DNA of 64,000 bases. It comes from Pomacea canaliculata (Eukaryota > Mollusca > Gastropoda > Architaenioglossa > Ampullariidae). The stretch is taken from positions 18,686,812-18,750,811 of the forward strand of contig NC_037593.1 in NCBI RefSeq assembly GCF_003073045.1, written 5' to 3'. Shown here piece after piece: positions 34,009 to 49,884 of the stretch (position 1 is the stretch's first letter; each line of letters begins with the position of its first letter). The notes beneath the pieces are model-generated. The model was not told the DNA's origin, ran no database searches, and was given only the letters and a program-made list of their open reading frames with translations. The position numbers were made by a program, and so were the translations under genes.

Positions 34009-37000
34009 GACGACACACGGTCTGCAATGAAAAAGCCGATGTTCACCTGGACGATGTCTAGAATGTTCACTGTCAGAGATGTCTTCAACGGAATGGTAGG
34101 TGACGTGCCCTTGCTTCTCTCCGTCACTTCCGGCTTCTACCGCAACTCTAGCGGACCTCACGTTAACCACATGGAAAAGTTCGAGACCGGGGAGGTAAGA
34201 ATGCTTCCATTTCCAATGTTTTCTTGAAAACAGATTTTATTGCATGAGGCAAACCAAGAAGTGCATTTCCTTTTTAATATTTGTTGCAGATGCTGTAACG
34301 ATTCGCGATTCAAAGCGTATGCTATTTTTGTTGTTGTAATTATTTGTCTGTGGTACCAGGGGAGAGCAGTCACGCAAGCGCTGACGTAATCCCCACGCAG
34401 ATTATTTCACGTCATTCGACGTGTTTTACGTAGAGAAAGTTGTCATAGGCGTAACTACGGCGACTGCGGCCGATTGAGGTGGGAGCCATGCCGACTACAC
34501 GGTACAGAGATTATGATTGGTCGGCATGGACCCCACGAAGAATCGCTAAGCAGTCGTCTTAGTTACCGCGTTGCTAATGGCCTGATTGGTCATTGGAGTG
34601 AGAGTAGATAGTTAAGTTAGGCAAACTAACATCGCTCTGGACAGAGAGAGCTGAGCAGTCAGTGGAGTAAGACCTACGAAGGCTCAATAGCTCATGGGCA
34701 GTAGGGTTTAAACGTCATATTAATCTTGTGTTTTATCTTTCCTTTCTCCCATCGTTCCATTTCTTTCATGTTAAACATTAAATGTGTTAACCGTTGGCCG
34801 GACCTTTTCTGTTGAAAAAGGTGGAAGAGTGTGGCGAGCGTGGTTTACATGAAGATGTTTACACGCGCTCGCATACATTCTTAACACACCCTTCCCAAAA
34901 CGTTGCAGATGCTGTTTGCCTTCCAGAGGGCTTTTCAAAGAAGAGTGCTGTTACACGACTCTCAGAACAGGACCCTAAGTCTCCCACAGTCATCACCCAT
35001 CCTCTTCAGAGTTAACGGTACTTGAGATGTGTCTCAGTTTGCAAATGTTTTGTGTTATGAAATTTCAGTTACACGTTGAGGGTTCTATTAAACTGGAGTA
35101 GTAGCACCCACACTGGTAAATATATCATGTTTTACTCAAGTAACAGTAGACCCCAGTTATTAGCACATTGTCCTTTTTTCCATCAATTTAAGGGCATTTT
35201 CATTTCGTGCGCCTTTGGGTCTTTCTCATCAGATATACAATGTTCATTATGAGCAAATCTGTTTACTTTCAGTGACTTGTATTTATTTTGTCAAACAGGT
35301 TGTGTGAAAGTAGTCTCGCAGTCAAAAAACAGTTTTAGTGTTAATAATAGTATCATAAGCAGTTTTATAATTAATATTAGTAGTATTTGGTAGTAAGTTT
35401 ATTGGACCTTGATCCTGTTAAAAAGGGTTAGAGAAGACGACGACGCTTGACGATGTAGTGAAGACGACGACCCTTCCCGTGAGGCTGAGCTTTGCCCAGA
35501 AGGAGGACCTGCTCTTCATCGTGGACCGCAGCTACAGGACACACGAGTACTTCGGAGACCTGACACTCGTGTCGGTGTACCTGGAGCGTTTCATCTGCTG
35601 CTTATCAGTTAGAAATGAAGGTAAGGGTAGAAAAGACTTTTTAGAGAATATATCCCAACACACTTGTAGTGAACTCATACACTCAAAGACAACACACACA
35701 CATACACAGAGTGAGAGACAGCGATGGACTTTGTATCTTTAAATTCTATTTTATATTTTAACTCAGACGGAAAGGTGACAGACAAAGTCGTTTCTTTGCC
35801 CTGTCGACTGCGGCAGTTGGGGATCTCAATGGTGAATGGAATCCAAGGAGAAAGTGGGCGTCAGGAGAAGTTCAGAGAGCTCCTTAAGACTTATAAGGAA
35901 ACTGCTGAGAAGTTCCCTCTTCCTAAAGAACTTTTTTTCACAGGTGATGGAATAGTCTTATTTCCTGAGTGAATTACATTTAGTCGTGTAACACACACGC
36001 ACATACACGCACGCACGCACGCACGCACGAACGCACGCACGCACGCTCGCAGAGGGAAATAGGGAGACATATGTCACTAATGATACGATGTTTTAACAAA
36101 GGAAAGGGTGACCAGATGATTTAACAGTTTCCTTACTAATTTTATATTCAATCTAAAAAAATGATACTAGACTTTGGAAAAAGAGCGATATCAACAGTTA
36201 TTGTTATTATTGCAGAGCTGGCTTTAATCAGCAGAAAAACAAAGATTATTAACGAAGCGGATATTCCAGATTACATAGATGAAAACACATTCATAGACAT
36301 CCTGATGAAAAGGTCAGGTCAGCGACAAGACGACGGACAAGTGAACGCCCCACCCACGATACCAAACGATCAGGAGGAGTCTCTGTACGACACATTGTCT
36401 CCCAGTGACAAAGACAGTCACCTGTACATTTCCTCTCAGTCTGATGCCATTAAAAACTTTCCAATGAAAGAAAACCTACAGGACAACTCTTCAACATTGA
36501 AAACTAATGTTGTTGTGAAGACCCAACAACCTCTTTCGCCTTCGTCAAAGCAAGTCATTACAGAACTTCAACAAAAGCTATCGACGGAGGTGCCACCCCC
36601 TCTTTCGAATCGTCCACAGGTGGCGCCCCCTTCAGTGAATGCTACTCCAATATCTTCGCCGGCGCCCGCACTGCCACCTGTTTCTCACCGAGCACCTCTG
36701 AGGTCGACAGGCTCTGGCGAGGCAAGTGAAAACCCACAAACCTTGATGCTGTCTCCAGCGTCCAGCAGACCAAACCTTTTCCAAGTCCCCGACCAGGCCA
36801 TGTCTAGGTCGACCAGACCACTCCAAGATCCACCCAGAGGCTTCGACATTGAACGGTTGTCTGTGAATGATGTGTGTCGTCGTCTGAAGGACCTAGGGTT
36901 AGAGAAACACTGTAAAAAGTTTAAGAAGTCTCTCATCGATGGAAAACTGTTAAAACGAATAACTCGGAGAGCTCTGGAGGAGGATTTCAGACTGAGTGAA

Positions 37001-37054
37001 GTAGAGATCGTCAAGCTCAGTGCGTTCATTGACGAGGGACACATCCCTCAATAG
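34009..37054 (+). CDS. Gene E: CABIT-SAM (GAREM-like) protein; no own first exon seen
   Basis: Exons 34009-34194, 34909-35017, 35426-35620, 35767-35943 and 36216-37054 give 1506 bp, 501 residues. Exon sizes match gene H (186, 109, 195, 177, then last). The third start at 35426 is chosen by homology; 35432 would also keep frame. The CABIT region runs to about residue 220 (FNGMVGDVPLLLSVTSGFY; VVKTTTLPVRLSF). The linker has YDTL with a tyrosine 9 residues later (SHLYIS), and PALPPVSHRAPLRS. The SAM domain fills the last 70 residues (FDIERLSVNDVCRRL ... IDEGHIPQ). The acceptor at 34009 requires an upstream exon, yet only about 200 bp separates E from D, and no ATG micro-exon is visible there. 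A probable solo LTR occupies the exon 2-3 intron, exactly at the acceptor. Confidence 0.8.
34289..34912. mobile_element. Probable solo LTR at the exon 3 acceptor of gene E
   Basis: Gene H has a 90-bp intron here; E has the same intron plus about 614 bp. The insert 34294-34907 begins TGTAACG and ends CGTTGCA, short inverted TG...CA termini typical of LTRs. It is flanked by GATGC at 34289-34293 and 34908-34912. Because the flanks also agree further (GTTGCAGATGCTGT on both sides), a retroposon with a 14-bp duplication is the alternative. No internal coding region is present. Strand is not determined. Confidence 0.6.
35990..36050. repeat. (ACGC)n microsatellite in gene E intron
   Basis: A run of ACGC/GCAC units lies in the intron between exons 35767-35943 and 36216-37054. 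Confidence 0.8.
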
Positions 37055-39330
37055 CACAGTGTACCATGGTCTTTTGTGTAGAAAACAACAACAGCAGTAA
37101 CTACAAATTGTGCTTATTGACTTTAGTTCTTGTTATTTCGTACTTGTTGTTTAAATATATTAAAAACTGAGCAAACATCACAGAGATAATTTAATTGGAG
37201 TATAGGGACTTACTGTCAACTGCCTTGACATCGCGGACTATTTTATGAACCACCTTAATGTCACTTTAGTCGTGATCCAAATCTCTCATGCATACTTTAT
37301 TTAATATCTTTAATATATTTTAATATCTATCAAAACTGTTAAGGAGATCTATAAACTTTGGAATGTTACCTAGAGAGTTCTTGAAGGTATGTGAGTCTGG
37401 TGCATTTTTAATGTTAGCAGGTAGTGAGTTCCAGCACGTCTTTGTGAAAAATACAATTTGAGTTTCTTACTAATACAACTTTTCAATAAAAAACCCCTTT
37501 CCTTCTGAATTTCTAGTAGTATGTTTTTGTGGTGACAAGAAAAGTGCATTCATGTGAGTATTATCGCAAGGCAATAGTTAAAAGTGAACTAAAAATAATA
37601 ATTTAATTACTAAACGAGTATCATACTACATGTATTTGGATATGAAGCAAATTGCCAAATAGATAATATATTAGAGACTATACTATTACAAGCAAAGTTT
37701 TTCATCTATAAATGTAAATAAGAGTAGAAACAGCCAGACTTAATAGTTTTTATTCTACAACTAAATAGAAGACACAAGATTGAGGAATTTATCGCACTTA
37801 TTAACAAGAATTAATAACAAGCTGGGCTGACAGTATTAATTGCTAAATGAAGTGGGTAACCAAACACAGCAACAAACCATCCATAATCCACTGATACATG
37901 GCACTTTAGTTTGTATTCCAGTTTTCATATGCATATCTAAAGATAAATAAATTAGTGTTTTCTATCTCTCCTCAATATAAAATTTTGAGTTTATTCAGAA
38001 ATAAACAATTTCACAACATTTTGCAAAACATGTAACTGAGGAAATCATCTGTCCAGTAGTAACTTGTGGTGCTAGGTACAATGATACAATCGCTCCATTA
38101 ATTTTTAGTCTCTCACTCAAGCTATTTATTTTTTTTTTGTATAATTTTCTCCATCCTGTACATACCTATATATTGGTACTAACAGATAAAGCAGACTATT
38201 ATCTAACAGTTACATGGAATATAGAGATACAGTGAGTGTATGAGTCGGTTTCAATATGTTTTTTCCTGTTATATTTAACGAAAATTAAGAAAGAGAGGAT
38301 GCATGAATATTATTCTTCTATGTTAATTTAATGAATTGGTGGAAAGCTGATGATGATTAACTGTTTATAACAATTGTGTGAATGATGGTAAACTAGTGAC
38401 TTTCTGTAAACCAAGACCAGTTGTACATTGTGTGCTGGTGTATTATAAGGCTGCATTGTGCAAAAGGCTTTTTAATTGTGTTTATTGCAGATATTTCAGG
38501 AAAGAGAGTATGTAGATGATAGTTCTAATATTTATTTTGCATTAGCAATTTGCCATGTAATAAGGTAGATCTTTTTTATTAGTATATGCAGACACGTAGA
38601 CATTTTCTTTTCCTCTCTCTTCTTTTATTTAAAAAAAAACACTGTTTCTTCACTTCAGAATCTCTTCTCTACCTCTGCTCTTGTCTGTTGTAAAGATTTA
38701 AGAATGAAAGGGGTGTTTGATGCCAAGTGATGTGAGCTGTATTTACTGAATTAAAGCAATATGTCATCGCCTCAATGAAATCTCTTCAATATTTGAATAT
38801 TTTATCCCCTGATCTTTCTTCCGTTTAGAGATTGGAGTCTTAGGTACTTCAGGGTGGAATTCTATCGGCGGCTGTAAGTGGTTCGTTTATCGTGTGTGGT
38901 CGAGTAAGTGTGGAATGTTCGCATGCTGCAGCTTGCTGATAAAACCATCCCCAAAGCATGAAAATACACACATCTCGTTTTATGTATAGATATAATTGAG
39001 TTTGCGCATTTATATATAAATAAAATAAAGTTTATATCAAAAATTTTCCTGCTTCGCAGAAGGTTCTATGCACTTAACAAGAGAAAGACTAAGACACAAA
39101 GTAAGACAGGACCGAAATGTACATAACATACAGACAGCCCGATGTGTGTCCCAGCAAACGCCAGGTTCTCCTCACATCACAGACACATCAACACAACACA
39201 GACAAAATCCATGTAGTCATCTCTGTGTACTTAATGGCAATGTCAGGTCATTCTTCTGCCGGATGATATTCATAGAAGATACATCTACAGACCGGAAGTC
39301 ATTGGACTAGAGCAAATCAGAACAAATCGT
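37055..39330. other. Intergenic between convergent genes E and F
   Basis: No family exon or other gene is recognised. AATAAA occurs near 37485 and near 37946 and may serve gene E, which has no such signal close to its stop. Confidence 0.45.
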
Positions 39331-39336
39331 CAAAAA

Positions 39337-39711
39337 ATGTCCACATTATCAAAAAATAGAAATTGCAATAAAATGCTGAAGCACGTGATTGGCACTGATG
39401 GAAAGTCTACCGAACGACTTGTACAAATGAAGAAACATGGAGTTAGCCAGAGAAGACTAACGGCGAGGAAAAGAAAAAACAGAAGGACACATGAAAATAA
39501 AGTCCAGTATGATGCCGATGGTGTCATAAAAAATACAGGTCGGTATAATAGGCAATACATGTACAACAAATCCAAGCAAAAAACAAAAATACGGAAAGGT
39601 GGCCGCCGCAAGTTTGTTAGGAGAAGGGAAACCACTCCCAAGTTTTATTTATATATAAGAATCACTGAATAATGTCCTTTATATTAAAGGATTTTATGGT
39701 ACTGCTTGTAT

Positions 39712-39742
<31 letters not shown>
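39337..39742 (+). other. Lys/Arg-rich frame followed by a poly(A) tract, unknown
   Basis: A 111-codon frame (39337-39672) is rich in Lys, Arg and Asn and shows no recognised domain. It is followed after 43 bp by a run of A at 39716-39742. This could be the 3' end of a retroposed sequence, but no target-site duplication or parent was identified. It could equally be a chance A-rich frame. Confidence 0.25.
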
Positions 39743-39745
<3 letters not shown>

Positions 39746-40003
39746 AAACCCAAAAAACAAAGAAGCCAAAAGTTGTTTGACTCAGGCTTCCATACAAAAC
39801 ACAAATGGTCTGTCAGCGCTGCTCCACCCGAGCTGCCTTGGCAGTCTTTCTCTAGTGTCCCTGGCTGTGTGGGTACCCGTGTTTGCATGTGAAGAGATTT
39901 ACACCCGCCTACGGTGACGGGAAAGGAGCTGTGTATAGACACAGAAGTTTCTGTTTTGTAGTCAAGGAGTGTCTGATCTGACAACCAGTTGAAAGAGTAA
40001 TGT

Positions 40004-43886
<3,883 letters not shown>

Positions 43887-43985
43887 GATGAACAGGCAGC
43901 AAAGACCTGAAGACCCGTGTTTACACCTTCCCTAACTAGCAGGAAGTACACTAGGAGATCACATGACCGTCACTGACTTGCTGAC
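43887..43985 (-). promoter_or_regulatory. Proximal promoter region of gene F
   Basis: Just upstream of the ATG (43886), GCAGGAAGT (ETS-like core GGAA) near 43940 and ATCACATGAC (E-box variant) at 43958-43967 occupy the same positions as in gene G. Flanking DNA has diverged more than these blocks. Binding is inferred. Confidence 0.4.
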
Positions 43986-43999
43986 TAACCTGCTTTCAC

Positions 44000-44360
44000 G
44001 ACCTCACCTCCTGAAGAGGTGCAATAAAACTTCATTGTCACCAAACACTCCGAGCTTGACGATCTCTGCTTCACTCAGTTGTAGCTTCCCCTCCTCCGGC
44101 GCTTTCCCACCGACTCGTTTCACCAGTTTTCCATCGATGAAATATTTTCTTAAAGACTTTACCTCTGAAGGTTGGAGTCCAACTCTGGGTCCTTCAGATT
44201 TTTCCCAAGTAAGTAATAAATGTCGGAACGGTTTAAATAACCTTTGACTAGTCTGACAAAACATTTAGTCTCCAAGCTGCATCAACCCAGTGGTCGCTTC
44301 AGCTCTTCTTAATCTTAAGAAGTTTGTATTCAAACCAGGTTTATTATTTATTTAAGACTG
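44000..44360 (-). pseudogene. Decayed SAM exon upstream of gene F
   Basis: The minus strand reads KYFIDGKLVKRVGGKAPEE and LQLSEAEIVKLGVF, matching FKKSLIDGKLLKRISRKALEE and RLSEVEIVKLSAF of the family SAM exon. The N-terminal part of the SAM domain and the stop context (EGHIP) are lost. Downstream flank homology with the relic at 49885-50240 continues to about 44360. The relic ends about 120 bp before exon 1 of F. It is the remnant of an earlier tandem member. Confidence 0.75.
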
Positions 44361-45501
44361 TCTACAATGCGGACAACGAAACATACGGGGCTGTTCATAC
44401 TCGGTGAATCCTATTTATACTTGAACAGAGGTTTATTCTTAGAAAATTCTGATTACAACGATTATTAATATCACATCATGTCCTGTCTTCAAATTTTTTT
44501 TAAAAATTGAAAACTGTGTAAATAAAGAGTAGGAATTTCATTACATATTTATATCTGTTTATCCAATGTTGTTTTTAATTCAAAAAGCTTTGCTTTCAAA
44601 CTATTTGAGTACCACATTCAGACACTTAACATCATACCAACGATCAATGACAATCTACAAAACTAAATATTTTCTTAATTAAGTTTCGTTTCAATATATT
44701 TTTCTGTCACACAGTCAGCGGTCACTCTATTATGAGAGAAACGGATTAGTAAAAACTTGATAGATTTATAGTTTCGACTGATTACAGAATAAAAGAATAT
44801 GATTCAATAATAGCTTCTCAACTATATAAGAAAATAAAGCAGTCTTAGTAGTCACGTGAGCATGTCTCCACACATTATAAAGTCTTATTCCATGGATTTT
44901 TTTTTTTTTGTTTCACTCTCCCCGTATCAAAATGCTCGAACATGACAAAAGTTGTAACATCCATTTTCTAAAGTAACAAAAGAGACAATGGTAAAAATTA
45001 ATTTGGTAATGTAAGATCAATACTTGGTTGTTAATGAATCGCTGAAAACTATTTGATGTTAGAGCAAATAACAAGAGTAAGTCAAGCTTGATGGAAGTGG
45101 GTTTGGCGCTGATCTGTACACTGTCATGGCGATGTACAGAAGACACACGTCGTCTTCATTCACAGTCTGTATCTATCCACACTTATCTGTTGGAAATGTG
45201 AAACTCTTAATTACATTTCCACACATAAAAATACCCATATTAATTTTTTTTAATTTACAAGAAGTTTATGAATTGAAAAAAGAAATGGCCACGATGCCTC
45301 GCTCTGGTCTGCTCCCTACTGAACATGCCAGTAGTAGTTAACGTGTGGTTTGTTACTAGCCATCATCACAAACTTGCACTTCACAACTATGTAGGTAAAG
45401 GTAAAGCTCATCACAGGACTTTTTTTAGGTCAGTTTCTGGAAGCCAGCTTTAAGTACCCATTCACTTACTATTTTGCTGCCTTACCTCCCCAAGACATTG
45501 T
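44361..45501. other. Intergenic between genes G and F
   Basis: No exon or mobile element recognised; AT-rich. Confidence 0.5.
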
Positions 45502-48351
45502 TTATTGAGGGATGTGTCCCTCGTCAATAAAGGCGCTGAGCTTGACGATCTCTACTTCACTCAGTCTAAACTCCTCCTCCAGAGCTTTCCGACTTATTCG
45601 TTTTAACAGTTTTCCATCGATGAGAGATTTCTTAAACTTTTTACAGTGTTTCTCTAAACCCAGCTCCTTCAGCCGTCGACACACATCGTCCACAGATAAC
45701 CGTTCGACGTCAAAACGGCGAAGTTGCCTTAGGGCTGGTCTGGCCGACCTTGGCATGGCCTGGTCGGGGACTTGAAAAAGGTTTGGTCTGCTGGACGCTG
45801 AAGACAGCATCAAGGTTTGCGGCTTTTGACTGTCTTCGCTTGAGCTTGTAGACCTCAGAGGTACTCTGTGAGAAACAGGTGGCAGTGCAGGCGCCTTCGA
45901 GGATGTTGCAGTAGCATCCCTTGACGCCTCTGCCGAGGGCTTTGACAGGACAGCTGTGACGCCATCACGTGACGAAAGCGAAACAGGCTCCTGGGATTTT
46001 GCCACAGTCTGTACAGTTTGAGAATCCCCCTCCAGGTTTTCCTTTGTGAGAATTCTATTTTTGCCATCAACGTCAGACAGAGGGAGAACGTACACGTGAC
46101 TGTCTCTGTCATGGGGCCACAGGGTCTCGTACTGCGGCTCCTCATCTTCTCTCGTCGTCGTTGGGGAGTTCAGCGGAAATTCGTCTTGTCGTTGTCGTGG
46201 CCTTTTCATCACGATGTCGATGAAGGTGTCCTCATCTATATAATCAGGAATGTCTGTTTCCTTCTTAATCTTGATTTTCTTGCTGATTAAAGCCAGTTCT
46301 GCAATAACAACAAAACTTTAGTTATTAGTCATTATTCACATTCTATAAAACAGACGTCAAATTAATGCATTCCACAGCCTGTTTTATGTTCAATACTGAC
46401 GATATGATTTAAAATACATTTGACATCCATGCCAACATCAGCTACATGTTCAGAGGGTAGAGTTCACACTTCACATTACAAATTTTTGTTGTCCTCCTTA
46501 TCTCAGCACAGTTGTGCATAAAACAAGCTAGTTGTTCTTAGTGCGTTATTGCATGACAGTACTTGCACGAGATACTGTTCTTTATTGTGTGAGATGACAC
46601 TTTTGAGAAAGACTGGGATAAAATCTACGTATCAAAGGAATATAAAAGGAATTAAACCTCGTTCTCTGTAAGATTCATGCAGGAAGGACATTTGCTAGTA
46701 CTCTCTGTACTAACCTGTACAAAACGATGTTTGTACGCATTTATATCACTCTCTCATAGACGGGAAGGTGTTAGAGCATCCATGAAGTCTTGTACTTTTT
46801 CCAGAATCAAAATACAACTCTGGCATGAGAGTGAAAATATGAGACTGGTATAGCTGAAAACGTCTACTGTGTCTCGTGTTTGCAAACTTGTTTGCACCAC
46901 GACATCTATCAATCTGAGTTTGAATGTAGAAAGAAAAATGTAATGGTCTTCTACTTCATGCCCTTACGATTCTAAGGCTTTTTGCATTTTTTTGCCTAGT
47001 TAGTTTTGCCTGGTGCATCAGGTTTTACCAACTAATGATGTTTTCTTAGGCATATTAGCCGAAGGCATTTCCGGCAGTCGTGGTCAGAATTTCAGTTCGC
47101 ATATAGCAATTAACCAGGAGTGGATAATGTACATGTATCACATGTGATGGTGTATGAATTGGGACATTCAGATACCTCTTACACGCATGAAGATGTACTT
47201 TTTTAGAAGAATATCATTATAAAGGACTCACCATACCTTGGATGCATACAAAAGAAAGTTGTTTTCTACTACAGAATCAAATCACTTTTTTTAAAGTATA
47301 ATTATACTTTCGATAGTTTCTAGGGTTATATGTCAACCTTTCATAAATGGATCCCGTCGAGAAGAGACACCTTTAGTAGCTTGGACATAAGAGGTGATGA
47401 GTTCCTTCAAAGTATCGCGACCCTCGCTTCCTCCTTCGAGTCCCTCCACCAGGGATACCCCCAGTATCCGAAGTCGACAGGGCAGGGCCACAATTTTGTT
47501 CGTCACCTTTCCATCTGAGGTGAAATAGAAAACAGAAAAAAGAGAAAAGAAAGAAAAACGCATTTTATTGAGGGCGTTTGTGTGCATGCGTTTGAGCACG
47601 TGTTCAATAATATGATCGCCAAAAACATAGTATGTATAACTATGTGTGCGTGCCTACACGTATGTGTGTGTGTGAGAGAGAGAGAGAAGATAATTCAGAA
47701 CAGCTCACGTCTTCTTCCCTTACCATCATTTTGAATTAACAAGCAGCCGATGAAGGGCTCCAGGTACACCGACACGAGTGTCAGGTCTCCGAAGTACTCG
47801 TGTGTCCTGTGATCGCGACCCACAGTGAACACAAGGTGCTCTTGCTGGTAGAAGCTCAGCCTCACGGGAAGGGTCATCGTCTTCACTACATCGTCAAGCG
47901 TCGTCACCTTCCCCTCGCCTTTGTTTTCAGGATTATAGTAAATGAAATTATTAATACAACAAGACTAAACTCTTTGACACAGAGTAGTTTTCAGCACATG
48001 GTACAAAAACAGTCAGCCGAGACAGTGAGCAGAGTATGGCACATATATTGGTTGTTACAAAAATAAAAGACAAGAAATAATCATAAACTCACATAAGGAT
48101 AACATTTAACCTAAGACTGTAAAAAAAAAAATATGCGACGCATCATTAAGTCACGAATTATTAAACCTTTGACTCTGAAAAGAGTTGAAGACAGCAGTGG
48201 TAGACTGAGGGTCCTGCCATGAGAGTCGTGTAGTAGTACTCTCCTGTGAAAAGCCCTCTGGAAGGCGAACAGTACCTGCAGCAAATGTAGAAAAAAGAAA
48301 CACAGTTCAAGTATACAACTGAATGAGATTTTAATGACAAGACAAGTGCTA

Positions 48352-48389
<38 letters not shown>

Positions 48390-49694
48390 GTATATGTGTG
48401 CTTCTGTGTGTCGTTGCGTTTATGTCCTAGACTAGCCGATAGAAATGTCAACATTCTTACCTGCCCAGTCTCAAACTGCTCCAGATGGTTGATACCCGGT
48501 TTGCTGGGGGCGGGAGAGAACCCCGAGCTAACGACTAGTAACAAGGGCAGGTCCCCCAACATTCCGTTAAAAACATCTCTGGAGGTGAAGGTTTTTGACT
48601 CTGTCCAGGTGAAAAATCTTTGACTCTTAGAGGATTGTTCTTCTGTGTTCTGAAAAGGGAGATAAAATGGATAGAACTTCGTATCTATGTATATATTTAT
48701 GCTCGCATGTATGTATGGTGTACAAAAATGTACCGTGTTGTTTTGTGTAGTATGTTTATTTATATGTGTGAATGCAGGTGGGAAGGTACAGCTCTCTCTC
48801 TCTCTCTATATATATATACAATCTAAGTAGCTATTTAGTTGCAAGCCTTCAAAGAACAGTTTAATGTGAGATACATGTAAGCTGATTTTTAAGAGCTAAT
48901 GGCAACACAATATTTTTAAATGTGTCTTTATAGCTTACTTGTTAATTTATATTTACTTTCAACACCTTGTATAACTGCATGGGGACAGTAAAGTTTGATA
49001 AGGGGCGGAATACTGAGAGCTCACTTATCATACTCGCATAGGCCCTCGGCTGTCGTCACCTCAAACAGTTGTACATGACAGAATTGCTCTCATCTACAAT
49101 CTACAGTCAGGTTAGCAGGTAGAGAGGTCACGTGATCTATGTCGAGACTCGGCGATGTCATCTGACGACACCACCAGGCTATTTGTGAAGACCACACGAC
49201 AGCTTCTACATGGAGAAACTACTACCTAATCCCCTCAAGCATTCACTAACAAACAAACAAAGCACTGCTAACTTCAACAGCTCAGTGCTTGAGCTTTACA
49301 GATACATATCAGCATCGTGATACAAGCAGTCGCATGATTCGACATGTTAAAGACAGTTTAGAAACAGCTTATGTTATGTGTTTGAAATATACTCGTTCTG
49401 ATTGGAACTCTAGTTCACTTCAACTCGTATAAACACCCGTATAAACACCCATATAAACACCCGTGTATATCGGTTATTTTAAAATAAAATCCAGTGAAAG
49501 TTGAACTTTTTCTGAAGTTGTGAAGGTGACGGGACTTGGTGAAGAGAATCGTTAAATTTAACAATTAATGCCTAGAACTAACGATAAACAATTAGCCATC
49601 AGAAGTGAGCAATCACTAATGGGGAGGTAATATTATATTTAAAATCAAATATTACAAACAAATGACGATGACAAACCTTAGTTTGACGAGACAT
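45502..49694 (-). CDS. Gene G: CABIT-SAM (GAREM-like) protein, 6 exons
   Basis: Exons 49677-49694, 48461-48649, 48167-48275, 47724-47918, 47338-47514 and 45502-46298 give 1485 bp, 494 residues. Exon 1 codes MSRQTK before a gtttgt donor. G is the closest relative of F: introns align over long stretches and the 70 residues around exon 4 are identical. The linker keeps QYETLWPHDRDSHVYVLP and PALPPVSHRVPLRS but has only one copy of the 16-residue unit found three times in F, so the protein is shorter. The SAM domain ends FIDEGHIPQ, and the TAA stop is part of an AATAAA sequence. The CABIT and SAM parts look intact. Expected role is the same as F: a signalling adaptor, by analogy with GAREM. Confidence 0.88.
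48353..48391. repeat. (GT)n(GA)n microsatellite in gene G intron
   Basis: A compound GT then GA tract lies in the intron between exons 48461-48649 and 48167-48275. Confidence 0.85.
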
Positions 49695-49780
49695 AATGTA
49701 CTGGCCTCAAATACCTGCAACCCTATGCTATACCTTTGAGAGCTAGCAGGAAGTGGATACGGAGGTCACGTGACAACGCG
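49695..49780 (-). promoter_or_regulatory. Proximal promoter region of gene G with palindromic E-box
   Basis: GTCACGTGAC at 49765-49774 is a perfect palindromic E-box (the CLEAR/M-box type bound by MITF/TFE or USF factors in animals), 71-80 bp upstream of the ATG. GCAGGAAGT at about 49746-49754 is an ETS-like core. Both sit at the same distance as in gene F. Confidence 0.45.
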
Positions 49781-49884
49781 TCCCTGTCAACAGTTGTAAG
49801 AGTACTCGGGTACAAGGGGCAATGATATTTGCCAGCTGTCAACCAGCCGTCGTATACCGGTTTATCATTGTTTATCATTGTTTG

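Noticed and set aside
36632..37044. Minus frames opposite the last exon of gene E
   Set aside because: Antisense shadows of the SAM exon; the same shadows occur at 6486, 40014, 45512 and 50927.
39337..39672. Basic 111-residue protein as a real gene
   Set aside because: A-rich composition and a following poly(A) tract explain the Lys-rich frame; kept only as an unknown segment.
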